A DNA stretch of 64,000 nucleotides, taken from positions 5,250,501 through 5,314,500 of the forward strand of contig NC_036444.1 of assembly GCF_002775205.1 (NCBI RefSeq), written 5' to 3'. The translations under genes were made by a program, and so were the position numbers. The number at the start of each line of letters is the position of its first letter. The first letter of the stretch is position 1. Source of the stretch: Xiphophorus maculatus (lineage: Eukaryota; Chordata; Actinopteri; Cyprinodontiformes; Poeciliidae). Below the pieces are notes generated by a model. The model worked only from the letters and a program-made list of their open reading frames with translations. It had not been told where the DNA came from and did no database searches. This document shows, in pieces, positions 43,101-58,100 of the stretch.

Positions 43101-46100
43101 CGGAGCTGCAGCTCCGCCTCCTGGCGCTGCAGTCGGCCAGTAAGAAGTGGCAGCAGCAGGAGCAGCAGGTGATGAAGAAGAGCAAAGATCGGATCGTTAA
43201 AGCCTCGCAGGAGAAGAACTCTGCTCCCGGTTCTGGAGCCGCTCTACCGGAGAGGCAGCGAGTCACCACCAGGTCCGCCTCCTCTGCTGCTGCTGCTGCT
43301 GCCGCCGCCGCCGCTGCTGCCGCAGAGCAGAACAGGAACAGGTCCAAACCGTCAGACAGAGACAGAACCAAAAGCATCAGATCGGCCGACAGGGACCGGA
43401 TCAGACAGAGTCCAAAGCTGGGGCCCAGAGTCGTGATGGAGAGGAGCCGAACGCCAGGAAAAGCTCACGGAGCGAAGAGGCTGATCAGCCCAGGTGAGAT
43501 GAAGGAAGTGGGCGGAGCTTAGAGGATTTAAAGTTTTGTTTGTCCTTTGAAGACGCCTGTCTCTACAGGATCTTATTGGACCTAGAGCTGGGCGATACGG
43601 CATAAAATAAAATCAGATTTATCAGTTTTTCCAAAGATTTGTCTTCAAAAACCAAAAATTTGATTAATTGATTAAACCAATTAATTGCCCGACTGTAATG
43701 ACCCTCCTGACCTCTGACCCTCCTGATCCCATCATGTTTGCCTCTCTCTCTCTCTCTCTCTCCAGGCTCCTCGGCCAAGCAGGCGGTCAGGAAGCAGCAG
43801 CTCCGTACCTGGAAGCTGCAGCGGAAAGAGGAGGAAACTCGGTGGCAGGAGGAAGAGGAGCGCCGGAAACGTGAGGAGGAAATTCGCCAGATCCGTGACC
43901 TGTCCAACCAGGACGAGCAGTACAACCGCTTCATGAAGCTGGTGGGGGGCAAGCGGACGCGCAGCAGGGTGAGAACCTCAGCGGCGCGAGCTGAGCTCAG
44001 GTGAATGTGATGTCATTGTCTGGTCACCAATCAGCTGCCTGTGTTCAGTCCAGGGATCAAGACCACAGGAAGTCTGCCGGGAAGCCGGGCCTGGACTCCT
44101 CAGGGAGCCTCTACCAGTACGACAACTACGATGAGGTCGCCATGGATACGGACAGTGAGACCAGCTCACCCGGTGAGTAGGATACACACAGCTGACCCGT
44201 ACTTCCTGTTTACGGCTGAATGACACGTTTCCTGTTTCAGTGCCGTCTCCGATGCACAACCTGCTGCCGGCAGACGAGGCGGCGTGTTTCCCTCCACTGG
44301 GCTTCTATGGCGCCGAGGCTGGAGCCTACGGAATGGTACGCTCCAAGCACCAGGCTTTGTTTACGTCCTCATTGCTAAATGGGACACTTCCCACCACTCC
44401 GATCATTTAATCACACTGAATTAAACTCTGTTTACTACTCTGTTCATTTAACCTTAGCAACATTCCCTACACAGTTTAGTTAATATGAACTCACCAATCT
44501 GAACTCTAATGAAACACTTCCCTGTACTCTGACCATTTACTATAAACTCGGAATGGAATGCTTCCCACAACAATGCCAGTTTTAATGTTAAACTACTCAG
44601 ATTTGAACATTTGATATGAACAGATTGGAACACTCCCCCGTACTCTCAACATTTTGTCAATGCTTTGACTAATATCAAATTGTATTTTAGTCCTATTTTT
44701 TACTTTTAAGTGAGTGTTTGCTCTATTATTTTTCTTCCTATTATTATCCATATTAAATTGGGTTTGAATGCCTGGTTAAATAAAGGTTACATACATACAA
44801 GCATAATGGAACGCTCCCCAGTACTCTGTCATTTTACTATAAACTCAGAGTGGAATGCTTCCCACAACACTGTTGGTTCAATATCTGCTCCTCAAATTAA
44901 AAACCTCCCCCTCCACTGTAATCCCTCAGAGTGAACTTGGATTGGGACGTTCCATATTTTTCTGACTTTTTCTTTTAACATAAACTCAGAATGGAACGCT
45001 CCCCAGTACTCTTGACAGTTTACCATAAACTCTGAATGGAATGCTTCCCACAGCAGTGTTTGTTTAATATCAACTCCAATTGGAACACTCCCCACCTCTC
45101 TAATTCCTCAAAGTAATCTTAGAATGGAACGCCCCCCACCTCCCTGTCCGTTCAGTATAAACTCTAAATGGAATGTGTCCCAATACACATTATATACTTT
45201 CAGAAAAGAACGCTCCCCACTTGTTTCTGTTCAATCTGATTATAGTGGTGAATAAAGTACTCTATTACTCTATGGATTTAATGTCTCTCTCCTCCTCAGG
45301 ATTTTGCACAGGCTTTCCTCTCCCCCCTGCTGTCTGGTATTCCTCCGCCGCCTCCGCCTCTCCCCCCGCCTCCTGATGACCTGGAGCCCCCACCCAAGCC
45401 GCCGTTTGCTGACGAAGAGGAGGAGGAGGAGATGCTGCTCAGGGAGACATGTCTGATGTCGATGGCCAACAAGAGGGTGGCAGCGGCCGAGGTGAGTCTT
45501 ACTGATGAATAAGTGACTTTAATTTCACAGTAAAATGTTCCACTGAGCTTTCAGAAGAAAAAAAACAATAGTTTCCTCATTTAGACCTGGTCTGATCTTG
45601 GTTTCTAACTACTACAGGTCATCAGATGCTCAAAATGCTTGAATTTCAATCAGATGTTTTTTGAATGTTTGTGCTTCGTATTACGTCTGCAAAGTTCTGC
45701 AATAAACGTTTAGGAGAAAAGACTCCTTACAGAAAGTCAAGAGACTATTTATATTGTGTCAAAGCATTAAATCTGAACAGGATTAACATAAACTGATTTG
45801 TTTAGTGTAATAAATATTTATTATTCCTAATGACTGAATTAGTTATAGATCTGTGTAATGGAAATAAGGGTTATCTTTTATTTTACATGTTGGGAAATTG
45901 GAGATTTTTTTGTTGGATTAGTGTTTCGTTCACAGACGAGTCTGGTGTATGAGATGTGTGTGAGAATTTCAAAACATAAAATTTAGTTACATTTTAGCTT
46001 ACTTTATCCCTGCTACATACAATACTGTTACACTGCAAAAACACCTAATATTGTGAAGTATTTTAGTCTAGTTTCTAGTGCAAATATTTTAGTTTAGCCT

Positions 46101-49100
46101 TATTTCAGTTCTTCTAGCTTACAAATAACTTTTCAGCAAGATACAGGAGCTTGTTTTAAATTAATAATTCTTGAATACTGATTAAAAATACTAGTTCCAC
46201 TGTTAGATTATTTCACTTGTAGCATGAAAAAAATGTCTTGCTATAAGTACGTAAACAAAATCTTCCAGTGGAACCAGTACGTTTTCATTTATTTTCAAGA
46301 ATTACTGACTTCAAACAAGCTGCTACTGTATATCTTGCTGTAAAGTTACTTGTAAGTTAGTTTTGTCTTATTTCAAGTGTACTAAGACATTTGCACTAAA
46401 AACTGGACTAAAAATATGATTATGTGTTTTAGCAACATTAATAAATGATGTTATATATTTGAAAATCTATCTGTTGAATTTTTCTGTGGGAAGTGTGAAC
46501 TCTGCTACGTTTTCTGTCCCGATCAGAAGAGCTCCAGCGGTCCTCCGTCCCCCAGCTGTCTGCCTCCTGCTGAGCTGCAGCTGCCTCCCCGGGGGAACCT
46601 GAGCACGGTCAACCTGAACACGGTGCCGCCGTCCCGGAGCAGCCGCTTCAGCAGAGCTCATCCTGCAGCCAGAGGTCCACTGGTGGTGAGTCGCTCCCAG
46701 ATGTTCCCACTTTGCCCCAAACTGTTCTGTATTGTCACACACTGATCCAGGATCAGCCTCTCGCTCATGAATGTCTCTCTGCAGCTTCCCAGGCACAAGT
46801 CAGTGGTGGTTTCCCTCAAAGATTCAGACGACAGCGACTCGGACATGGATGCCTGCAGCTCCTCACAGAGCGTGTTTGGAGGGCTGGAGTTCATGATCAA
46901 AGAGGTCCGACGGACTGTGGAGGTGAGCAACTGTTAGTCCAGGGTGTCTGAGCATCCTTAAACTAAGGCCTTAAAATGTCTTATGTTTTTGTTGTTGCTT
47001 ATTTGTTTAAATATTTGGCCTTAAAAATGTTAATCACGGGTCTTACATTTTGTTGTGACAGGACTATTTAATCTTCTATTTGTAGTTTTTTGGGAGCGGT
47101 TCAAATTTTGAGTCGCCTTATCTCTGTTCACTGGAAAAAACATCAAATCTTACCAAGTATTTTTGTCTAGTTTCTAGTGTAAATCTCTAAGCACACTTGA
47201 AATAAGACAAAACTAATTTACAAGTAACTTTTCAGCAAGATGTAGGAGCTTGTTTGCCCCTACATTGGCCCTCTTCTGCACCCTTTTTTCAGTGCCTGTT
47301 TTTCAGAGGGGCACTGAAAAAATAACTGACTTTATTCTCAGAATTTTGACTCTTTTCCTCGTAATTTAGATTTTTTTTCCTCATAATTCTGACTTAAATC
47401 TATATTTATAGTTTTTTCTGTCTTAAATTTCACTCAGAGTGGCATTAGAACGGCCTTAAAAAGTCTTAAATTTGACTTGCTGAAACCTGCAGATACATTG
47501 TAATCTAACATTCAGAGCATCCTTTGTTTTCTAATGTTTGGCAGGCGACAAAGCCGAAAACAGCCTCAGCATGTGAGAAGGAGAACAACCCGGTTAGAAC
47601 CCCAGAATCTCTCCCTGAAGCCAAGAAGGCGGAGTACCGGCTCCTCAAAGAGGAGATCGCCAGGTAGTAGCAGGACGCCGTAATGAACACGACATAAACG
47701 TTGAGATGTGTGAGGGTTGAAACGTGTCCTGATGCTGCAGCAGGGAGAAGCAGAAGATGCTGAAGGATCACAGCTCTACTGCTGCGGCTGATCACGTTCT
47801 GGAGTCTTCCTCAAAACAGGCGGCTGAGCTGAGGCTGACTGAGACCGAGCAGAGACTCAACAAGCACAGGTGAGACACCTCAACACCTGCAGAGCTCTTC
47901 CTGGGGCGTTCATGGTTCAGCCAGCTCATCCTGTCTCATCCTGTCTCCACAGAGAGCTGCTGCAGAGGGACGAGGCCGTCCTCAGACACCTGCTGCAGCA
48001 GGAGCTGAAGAAGACAGAGACACTAAGAGCAGCTGAAACCAAGATGGTCAAACTGAGGGAGCAGCTGGCGGCGTCGGAGAAGATCGTAGCGGCCAACAGG
48101 ACGCTGCTGAGGAAGCTGCAGGAACAGGTGCGTAGGCCTGTCATGGTAACAGATTTTGCAGGACGATAAATTGTCCCAGAAGTTATTGCGATAACTGTAG
48201 TTTTCCAGTGATATTTAACGGTAATGGCATAATTATTCAAGAAAACACTCTCAAAGATAAATAAACTTTAACTTCTCATGAGCATTTAACACTGGAACCG
48301 GAAGACATTTTAAATATCCAAAATAAATAAACAAAACAACAATAAATAAAATGAATTATGAAGTCTGTGTAAACAAAACTGGCCTTAAAAAACAAACAAA
48401 CTGAGGACTTGTCATCCAGTTTTTGGTAGAAAGAAAAGAGAAAAACAATAAATCATGCAAATGGATGTCATTGAGCTCGTTTTAATTTATGATACAATTA
48501 ATTGATTTATTGCGACAGGCATGAAGGTGTGGTAATACTAAACCTTGGCGATATGGCTTAAAGATAAAAACTCTTGATTTTTTTCCTTTCCAAACCTGTT
48601 TTTAATAGATTTTTCTCTTTATTTTGTAAAAAAAAGAAAGAAAAAAAGACAGAAAATATTTCCAAAAAATTACTTTTATTTAAAGTATCCCTTCTGTTTT
48701 ACGGCCAGTCTACAAGAATTTTTATTCCATTATGAAAATAGAAAAAATAGACACATTGTTATATAGACACAATGTTAGTAATACTTATCAGGATTTGACC
48801 TGGCTAGCTCAGTTTATATGGTTCTTTCTTCAAAAGCAGGGTCTTTTCAAACTCCTGCTACTGATGATTTAATTCTGATGGTTAAATGATGAAGTATTAA
48901 GTTTTATCTGTATACCAAAGTGTAACGTCTCAAGATGACATCATCCAGAACTATGGAGAGCATAGGTGGGGGAAAAAATCCAGATTTTCCACAAATGAAA
49001 TCTTCTAAAACCAAAAATTTGATCAAATCGAATAATCACCCAGCCTCAGCTCATACCCGTCCTCATCCCGTTGGTGTCTGAGAGCTCACAGCAGAGTCCT

Positions 49101-52100
49101 GTCCCCTGCAGGTTCACCGAGTTGAGCAGCGGGTTTCCCAGAAGAAGACTTTATCCGTCCGACTGGAGCAGGATCTGATGCAGGCCCAGAAGGCTGCTGG
49201 CAGAGGATCCAAACGTCCCACAGAGTCCAATCAAACCCTGGTGAGACACAGCTTCAACTTCCTGGTCCTTATTTCATGTTCACAACACTCCAGAAAAATA
49301 AAAGTTTAAAGATGCTGTAAAACTTAATGTGAAAAGAGTCATAAAAATGATAAAAGAATATTTGAATACATAAATATTTTATGTTTTCTATGTCATCAAC
49401 ATCCTTTACTTGGAAAATAAACCACAACCTAAAGGGGAACCGGACTGGACTGTTTGTGTACTGGTCCAAAGTCCTTTTTTAAAGATAAAAATACATTTTT
49501 ATTCAAGTTGCTTGACATCCATTTTGATGCTTTCACAGCCAGTGAACTTTCCAGGTGTTGGTCCACTGTGTTATTGTTTTTTAAATTAAATTAAAGTCAG
49601 AACATTCCTCTGTCAGGAACTTTTATAGATCTTCATGCTTCCTTCTTCTGTCAAGCTTTATGGAAATGCATGAGTTAATTTTCCAGAAGGAACCGGCATT
49701 GGCACACACTTCCCAATTCTTTAATTGGGCTAATCGAATGACTAATTGAATAACTAGCTACATGTGTCTGTAAGATAACGTTGACTCAGCAATATTGGTT
49801 TAAGCGGTAACTAGCTTGATAACCAGCTAGACGAGTTGAACTTGCCGGCTAGCAAGGATTAGCATGAAGTTACAGTGGTTTAACTGGTACCTAATCCAAA
49901 AACTAGCTGCAAATATCAAACCTGTAAGCTAATGACTCAGCATTACAGCAATTTAATCAGTAACTAATCGAATGATTTTTACAGGATCTATATCTGCAAG
50001 CTAACAATTACTCAGCATCAAGTTACAGTTATTTAACTGCTAACTAATGTAATACCTAGCTAGATGATTTAAACATTTAAGCTAACAAAGATTCAGCACC
50101 TATAGATGATACTGATCAATATGAGGATAAGGATATGACTCAAATAAACAAATAAAGTCTTAGCAGGTGTGAAGGATATTTTTGCAGTGCAGTGAGTTAT
50201 TAGCAGTGTGGATGTTGCCAAGAGAGATATTGTGATAACTATAAATTTGTCATATGTTGTGCAACCCTAAAAACCACTGCTGAAAACTACGACTTGGTTG
50301 AATGTCCCAGAAATTCCTGTTTTCACTCGCTGCGTTTTGAGAGATTTTCAATGCTGATCTCCAGAAATAAGAACTGTCTCTGATTGTGTTTCTGTTCTGT
50401 CTCTGCAGGCCAGTAAGCTGCAGCGTCTGGATGCGGCACCTCGCGGCTCTGAGAGACACTTCGCCGAGCTCATCGCTCAGAAACGGCGATTACAGCAGCT
50501 GGAGTCAGAGTACGCCCTCAAGATCCAGAAACTGAAGGAGGCTCAGGCTCGGCGGAACAAAGCACTTCCAACAGAACCTCCGCCCCCAGTTGTTGTCCCA
50601 CCACCCACCCCTCAGATCCAGCAGCTCCCCCCCTCCAGCCCCTTCCACCTGCCTCAGCCCTCCCTGCACGACCTGTCCCAGGACAAGCTGGTTCTGGACA
50701 GCGAGGACGTCCCCGAAGCAGAGGATCCAGAACCAGAATCTGCCCTTGCCCCGGCTGCGGCTAAAGGCAGCCGCCGCTCCTCCCTCCGGCAGTCCAGTAG
50801 CTCCTTCACCAAACCCCACCTGGAGACCCCAAGCTCCGCCCCCTCTAAAGACGGCGGCAGCAGTAAGCCTACCAAGATGGCGTCCAGCACCGAGATGGCG
50901 TCCAGCGCCGAGCTTCCTGTGGAGCTGTTTGCCGGGCTGGACATGGACGGCCTGAAGAGCCGGTACCAGCAGCAAGCCCGACTGGAGGAGCTGCTGCAGA
51001 GGGAGCTGCAGAATCTGAAGGAGGACACAAATAATTCCCCCACTGGACAGGTAATGACCTCTGACCTCTGATACAGCTCTTACGTAAAGCTGAAGTATTT
51101 AACTTATAAGAAACATATTTGTCATCCGTCATGTATGAGACAGATCATCTGTGAAAAAACGGACCACCTCGGCTCCCTCCCAGTGCTCCCAGTACTAACT
51201 GCAGAAACAACCAATCAGAGTCAGGAGGAGGGTCTTAGCGTTGTCAGTCATCCTCATATATTCTCTAATCTCACACTCCTCCTTTCTCTTTGTTAAGCTA
51301 CAGCTGGTTAACTAAAACATAGCCTGCCACAAATGCTAAGGCTAGTTAGCATGGCCACTGATGATGGTGGGTAAATAATTTTCCTGTAATGTTGTGCTGT
51401 TTCTCCGCCATTAGCACATTGAGCAGCAAGTACATAAGATTGATTGACAGCACTAAGACCTTCCTCCTGGCTCTTTTTAGGCTCCTGGCTAATAGGAGTT
51501 ATCTGTTTTTAGAGGAGCTTGGTGAATTGAACTGACTGATCTGGAAGTTAATCATTACCAAATCATTAGGAAATATGTTTTTAGAGTTAACTCCTGTTTT
51601 TGTTCCTGGTCAGATGGTCCCAGTGGAGCTGGAAGCTGGGAGCCAACCTGTGGTGTCGGAGCTGAAGCCGGTCTCATTTGAGCCGTATCGCAGCCCACTG
51701 CTGGTCTTCAGGTCGTACAGGTAGGAACCACCAAGCTGATCGCAGTCACAACATAAACTCTTCATCACACACTTCAGTAGGGCTGGTCAATAAAGAATAA
51801 AATCGTAACCTGGTCGTAATTAATAGAAGCTGTAAAACACGCTTATCAAACAAGATGGCCGCCCTGCACATGCTCACTTCACTCTGAATTATGGAAACCC
51901 AAAGAGTTCATTGGAGAAAAAATATTCCACATTTTCCAAGATTAAAATCTTTAAAAACTATAAATTCAGTTCATTAATGAAATTGATTTATCGCCCAGCA
52001 GTACAATGAAGTTGTTTTCTTACGTTTTCCAACCTTGTTTCTCTCTGGCAGGTTCAGTCCGTACTACAGGACCAAGGAGAAGTTTTCCCTGAGCTCCGTT

Positions 52101-55100
52101 ACCTACAGCAACACCATCGAACCAAACAAATGCTTCTGTCGCTTCGACCTGACCGGAACCTGCAACGACGACGGCTGCAGATGGTGAGCGCCCCTTTTTT
52201 CTTTTTTCTTTTTTGAAGAACAATTTTGTTTACAGAGACTTCATAATTTATTTTATTTGTTGTTTCTGTTGTTCTGTTTATTTATTTTGGATGTTTAAAA
52301 TATCTTCCAGTTCCAGTGTTAAATGTTATTTAGAATGTGTTCTTTCACTATTATGGCATTACTATTATATTATTGGAAAATGGTCTCAAAACAACAATAT
52401 TATTGTTTATTGCAGTTACTACCGGGACAGTTTATCATCCAGTGAAATTTGTTATAACATCTAGCGATTCTTCAAAATGTGCATCAGAAACTTTGACGTA
52501 AACTTTGTTTCTGTAATGTCCTTCTCTGTCTGCAGGCAGCACATGAGGAACTGCACGCTGAGTGGGAACCAGCTCTTCCAGGACATCCTGTCCTATAATC
52601 TGACCCTGATTGGCTGTTCGGAGAGCAGCTCAGACGAAGAGGTCCGCAGCGCCACAGGTGGGTTTAATCAGAGGGGGAAGAGAGAAGTCCTGGACTGTTT
52701 CTCGGTCGGATCAGTGAAAACCAGAATCAACTGTCAAACTGTTTTCGTTGTGCAGAGAGCTACATGAAGAAGCTGTTTGGTCCAAACAAAGATCGGATGG
52801 GGATCGATCAGAAGGCGGTTCTGCTCATCAGTAAAGTCAACGAAAGCAAGCGACACGGTTGGTAGTTCCTCCTTCAGCCATTTGATCATCAGCTGCTGGT
52901 GTCAGACCTGTGACTTCATCTGCTCATGACTCCTCAGTGCCTCCGTACACAACCTGCAAAGACACCAGGAGGTGGAAACCGAAGCCATCGGCGCCGGGAT
53001 TCAACGCCCCCGAAGACGACAGCGATGGCGAGGCGGCAGCTGCGTATCTGACGCCTGCAGGAAGAGGTGAGACTCTTCAATCTTCTGCAGTTGGCTCCAG
53101 AAGTGAGAAACGGAACTTATAAAGCTTTCTTAAAGAAACAGTGTTATGTAAAATCAACTTTTTAGAGTTTTACATCATGTTATAATGTTATTCCCACATC
53201 AGAGACATACCTGGAGTTTTGACTTGATTCTTTCATGCATGCTTGAGAAATCCTTTAATCTAAATGGCAACCATTCAGCTATGCAAAACGCCTGGGTGGA
53301 CCTAGCCCCACCTTCAAGAGTAAAGCTCCTCCTCAGAGCTGCAGTTTTCAATTTTTTGAGCTTCTGCGTTACAGATCCACCCTCCCCGCCCGTGACTCCT
53401 CCTCCACTGAGCTCCTTCAGACTAGCCAGCAGCAATTAGCAAATACCTGGTGGAACTGCGCGTCTACTGAGCTCGTTATAGCAGCTACTTCTCAGTGAAA
53501 TGCTGGTATAAACGTTAAAGGATTAATGGAGGAGTGAAATTATTATGACTTCTTGAAATCATTTTCAGAAAGAGCAGGAGTTTCTTAAAGAGACAGTGGC
53601 CCAATTGCAAGGTGTTAACTTAGACACATTTTTTCCAAGTCATATTTGATGTAGGATTTTTATAATGAACTGAAGGTAACATTGTTACCTCATTGTGCTG
53701 TAAAATGGCACTACGTGGTTGGAAAATACATCATACTGTTACTGTAAGGCTTTGTGATGAAGCATGCAAATAAATTACATCACCATAATAAACAGGACTG
53801 GATTTTAAAATAAACAAAAAATTTTCTTTTTTTTTTTTTTTACATAAAAATGGTGTCTTTTTAAAAATTATTTTTCTGTCAGTATGGATTATATTTATCA
53901 ATTATTTTCCACAACCTTACCAGACACAGCGATGATTAAGAGACAGATATTCTTCCTTATGTTTTGATTCTTTCTTGCGTTTTAATAACTCGTCTCTGTG
54001 TGTCGGTGTCTGACCAGACGACCTGTCAAAGAGCATCATACCTGCCGTGGACGTCGTTACCTCTGAGGACCGGCGCTACTTCATCAGCGAGACGGACGAC
54101 ATCTCCAACCTGGAGGCCAGCATCCTGGAGAGTCCCAGAGACACTCAGCTGTGGATCAAACTGGCCTTCAAGTACCTGAACCAGAGCGAGGCGTAAGTTC
54201 CCACCTGAGCTGCTGGTTTCTCCCCGGTTCTGGTTCTGGAGTTTACCTGGTGTTTGGGTCTTTGTAGGTCTGCGGCGGAGTGTCTGGAAGCGGCTCTGAA
54301 CACGCTGTCTCGAGCTCTGGAGAGTAACTGCGACGACCCGGAGGTGTGGAGCCACTACCTGTCTCTGTTCTCCAGGCGAGGCAGCCAGGAGGAAGTGAGG
54401 GAGATGTGTGAGATGGCCGTGGAGCACGCAGCCGACCACCGGGTCTGGTGGAACGTAGGTTCTCCCGTTTCACTTCACAGGGTTCCTACAGGGGCTTAAA
54501 GATCCTTAAAGAGGCTTAGATTTCAATTGGGTGGTTTTAAAGTTTTAAAGTGTTTTGACATTCAAATTGCACAGTTTGGAAATAAAGTGTAATTTTATGT
54601 TTGATTTAAACGCTAAATTTGGAAAGCATTATTTACAGTTGAAACCAGATATTTTTATACACCTGGCAAAAGAACAGACACATTTATTTCTCCCTGTGTG
54701 TGTGAAAACTTTTCTTGTTTCACGCCGTTTAAAATTACCCAAATTATTTCTATTTACTAAATGCAAAAGAAATTTATTGAGGATATTTTTCGCAGATTTT
54801 TATTTTGTTGTATTGTATTTTTATATTGTGTATTAGTATTTAATTTGAGCAGGAATGTCATTTACCTAAACTTAAAAAAAATGTAATTCAAAAATACTTT
54901 ATTTAATTTCCCTTTGGGGAAATTCAGATTATTCAAATAGTTACTGTAGATAGTGATGGCAGTGAGTGTTTATTATTCTTAATTGCTCAATGACCTATTG
55001 TTACATTTTATATATTATTGAAGTTGTTGGATATCTTTGTTAAATTAGTATTTTGTTTTTAGACCAGTCAGTTGTACAAGGTGTGAGAGACGTTTCAAAC

Positions 55101-58100
55101 CATAAAATTTTGTTTAGTTTACCTTTTCCCTGCTGTAGACTGTAGACATTCTTAACAGTTATAAATTATGTCATATAATAGTGAATTGAAATTGTCTGCT
55201 TTAGTTAATTTATGTTGTTTTTATCTCAAAAGTGATGCTGGAAAAGTTTGAAAACCTACTTTTGAAAATCTTTGAAAAGTTCTTATATTTTCCTGTAGAA
55301 AGTTCACCAACTCTGACTCTTCATTCCTCACTGATGTCGAACCGTCAGGTGTTGAACCTCCATCAGGAGTTTCTTTGGGTCTCATGGTCCGTTCTGTCTG
55401 CTCCTCAGTACCTGAACCTGGAGCGGTCGTTTGAGGGGAAGGACTACGTCTGCGACCGGCTGCTGCAGTTCCTGCAGGACGAGGCGGCGGCGGGCGTCAC
55501 AGAGAAGCTTTCCTTCCAGCTGATGGAGGCTCTGCTCTACAGAGTGCAACTTAGTCTGTTCACGGGCCGGATGGAGAGCGCTTTGGCCGTCCTACAGGTA
55601 GAACTTCACCTCCAGATCCTGATGAGACCGTTAATAAGCAGACAAGAGTCATGACCGATTGCTCACACTGGCTGCTTTCACACAGCAGACAAATGTGACC
55701 TAAAGCTGCTTTTTTTTTTTTTTTTGCCAAAATGTGACATCCAGATGACTTTTTTGCAGCTTTCTGAACAACTCAATTTCACCCCCCAAAAAGTCTGATC
55801 TATGCCACTTTAATATGTGGAATGAATTTGGATACATATCCGATAGTTTTCAAAGTGTCTGCAGTCAGAACGCTCATGTCGCATTTTTTCCAGGCGTCCT
55901 TGAAATCGGCTCAGGACCACAGCACGGCGGAGTTCCTGACGGCCAGCAACCGGGCGCTGCTCTGGCTCTGCTACATTCACCTGACCGAGTTCGACCAGCT
56001 GCCGGCGAGCCTCTACGACCCACCGGAGTCCGGCCCGGGACGGCTCGTCTGCACCAAGTCCTTCCAGCTGCCCTGGAGGACGCAGGACGACATCAGCACG
56101 CCGCCCGACATCCTCATCGCGCTTTTCAAAGGTCTGAGGTGGCAGCGCCGGATCACAGCAGCTCAGACTCTGACCTGAGATTCTCACCTGGTCTGTTGCT
56201 GTTTCAGATGCCATCAATCAGTGCAGTGAGGAGAGTGTGACAGATGCTGAGAGGACGCTGGCCTGCATGCCGCTTTACACAAACCTCATCCTGCTTTACA
56301 AAGTTCTGCAGAGGTGAGTCCATCGCTCTTCTCCCCGCAGAGAATAAGTCGCCACACAAATCCCAGTCTGAATGCTGGGACTCTACTGGGATAAAGCAGC
56401 TGCAGACAAACTCTCTGTGTGAACCAGTTGGAGTTTAAGATGTAACTAAACCCCCAAATTAACTTTTTATTTGTTGATATAAGTAGGTTATCTAGGGGTC
56501 TATTTTTATGTTTCTGTGCAAATTTGGACTTTTTCTTGTAAATATGTTTAGTTCTGCATAGGGCTGACTAATACTGCTGTCTATTTTTTTCAAACCAGAT
56601 CCTATTTTAATTTTTTTTCTTCTTTTCTAAAAAATAAAAAAAGGAACCCATCTGTGAGTTGAACGGTGTATCAGGGCCATGTTACAGGATTTTTTCATTA
56701 CTAGAATATAGTGATAATAATACCAGAAGAAAGACAAAATTTCTTAAAATTCTGAGAAAATGAGAAGAAAAGATTAGTTCTGAGGATCTGACGTGACTAG
56801 CTCAATACATGTTGTTCTTTCTTTGAAAACTCAGCCGTTGTTCAATTATTGCAAAGTCCTACTTCTGATCATTTCATTCTGATGTGTAAGTTTTTCTTTA
56901 CTTGTAAACCTTAAACCAAAGGATAACTTCACAAACTGCTAAATCTCTCATAATGACTTTATTCTTGTAATTTACAAAATAAAATCTTAGCCTGACTCAC
57001 AATATTCTGTTGTAAAGTTGACCTGAATAAATCTAAATAATTCAAAGCTGTAAAACACATGCTTGTCAAACAAAATGGCCGCCCTGGGTGTGATGACATC
57101 ACTCTGAACATAAGGAGCAAATTGGTGGGAGAAAAATATAAATTTTCCCAAAATAAATTATTTAAAAACCTGGCTATGGGCCAGGGTTATTCTTTCATAT
57201 GGGGGTCAGTTAAACTTTAAGAGCAAACTTGGCGTTTATTTAATAAACAGTTTGAGTTTCACCCTGATGAGTAATATTTGTGACCCTTCAGGTTTGATGA
57301 TGGTGTGGATCTGTGCCTCTCTCTGTTGGAGTTTTGTCCCGACTCGTGCACGCTGCGCGACGTTCTGGCCGACCTCCACATCAGCAGAGGGAACGGCGAG
57401 CAGGCGGTCAGCATGTGGCTGAACGCGCTGGCTGACTGTCCGCACAACGCTCAGGTGTTCTACCACTGCTGCAGGTTCCTCATGGCCCAGGTGAGCTGCC
57501 CCACCTGCTTACAGACTGCCGGTTAGAGAGCTTACAAGCTGCTGTTCTTCATCCTGGCTCTTTAACATCCTCTGCAGGACAAGTCCAACGCCATCCCGCC
57601 TCTGTTCCGAGGATTCATCCTGTCACTCTGTGAAGATGAGCAGAGTCAGAAGACGCCTGTGGACGTTCTGCGGTAAAGAAAGGAGACATTTTGCACATTT
57701 TTGTACTTCGATTTGGGTTCTACTGCTTCTAACTAAACAGCCCAAGGAAAAGGAGCCAATAACCTCCTTATAAAGTTACATTTGACATGCACTGCACTGT
57801 TTCCTAGCAACCCCAGCAGAGTTCCACCCGTTACCTAGCAACCCCAGCTGAGCACCAGTACATTTGGTCAGCTGGTTTTGCCACTGTATGAGTTTTACAA
57901 TGGCTGCTGAAAAAAAGAGAAGGTTTTTGTTGTGGTTGACTTACCATTCAGAAACCACTTGGTGCATCCTGTGTGTCAAACTCAAGACCTGGGGGCCAAA
58001 TCCGGCCCCTCCATAGGTTTTTCCGTGGCCCTCCTGACTCTAGAGGTTCAAGATAAACCCTAATCCCTAACCCTGAAAGAAAATAACAGGCAGAACTGAG

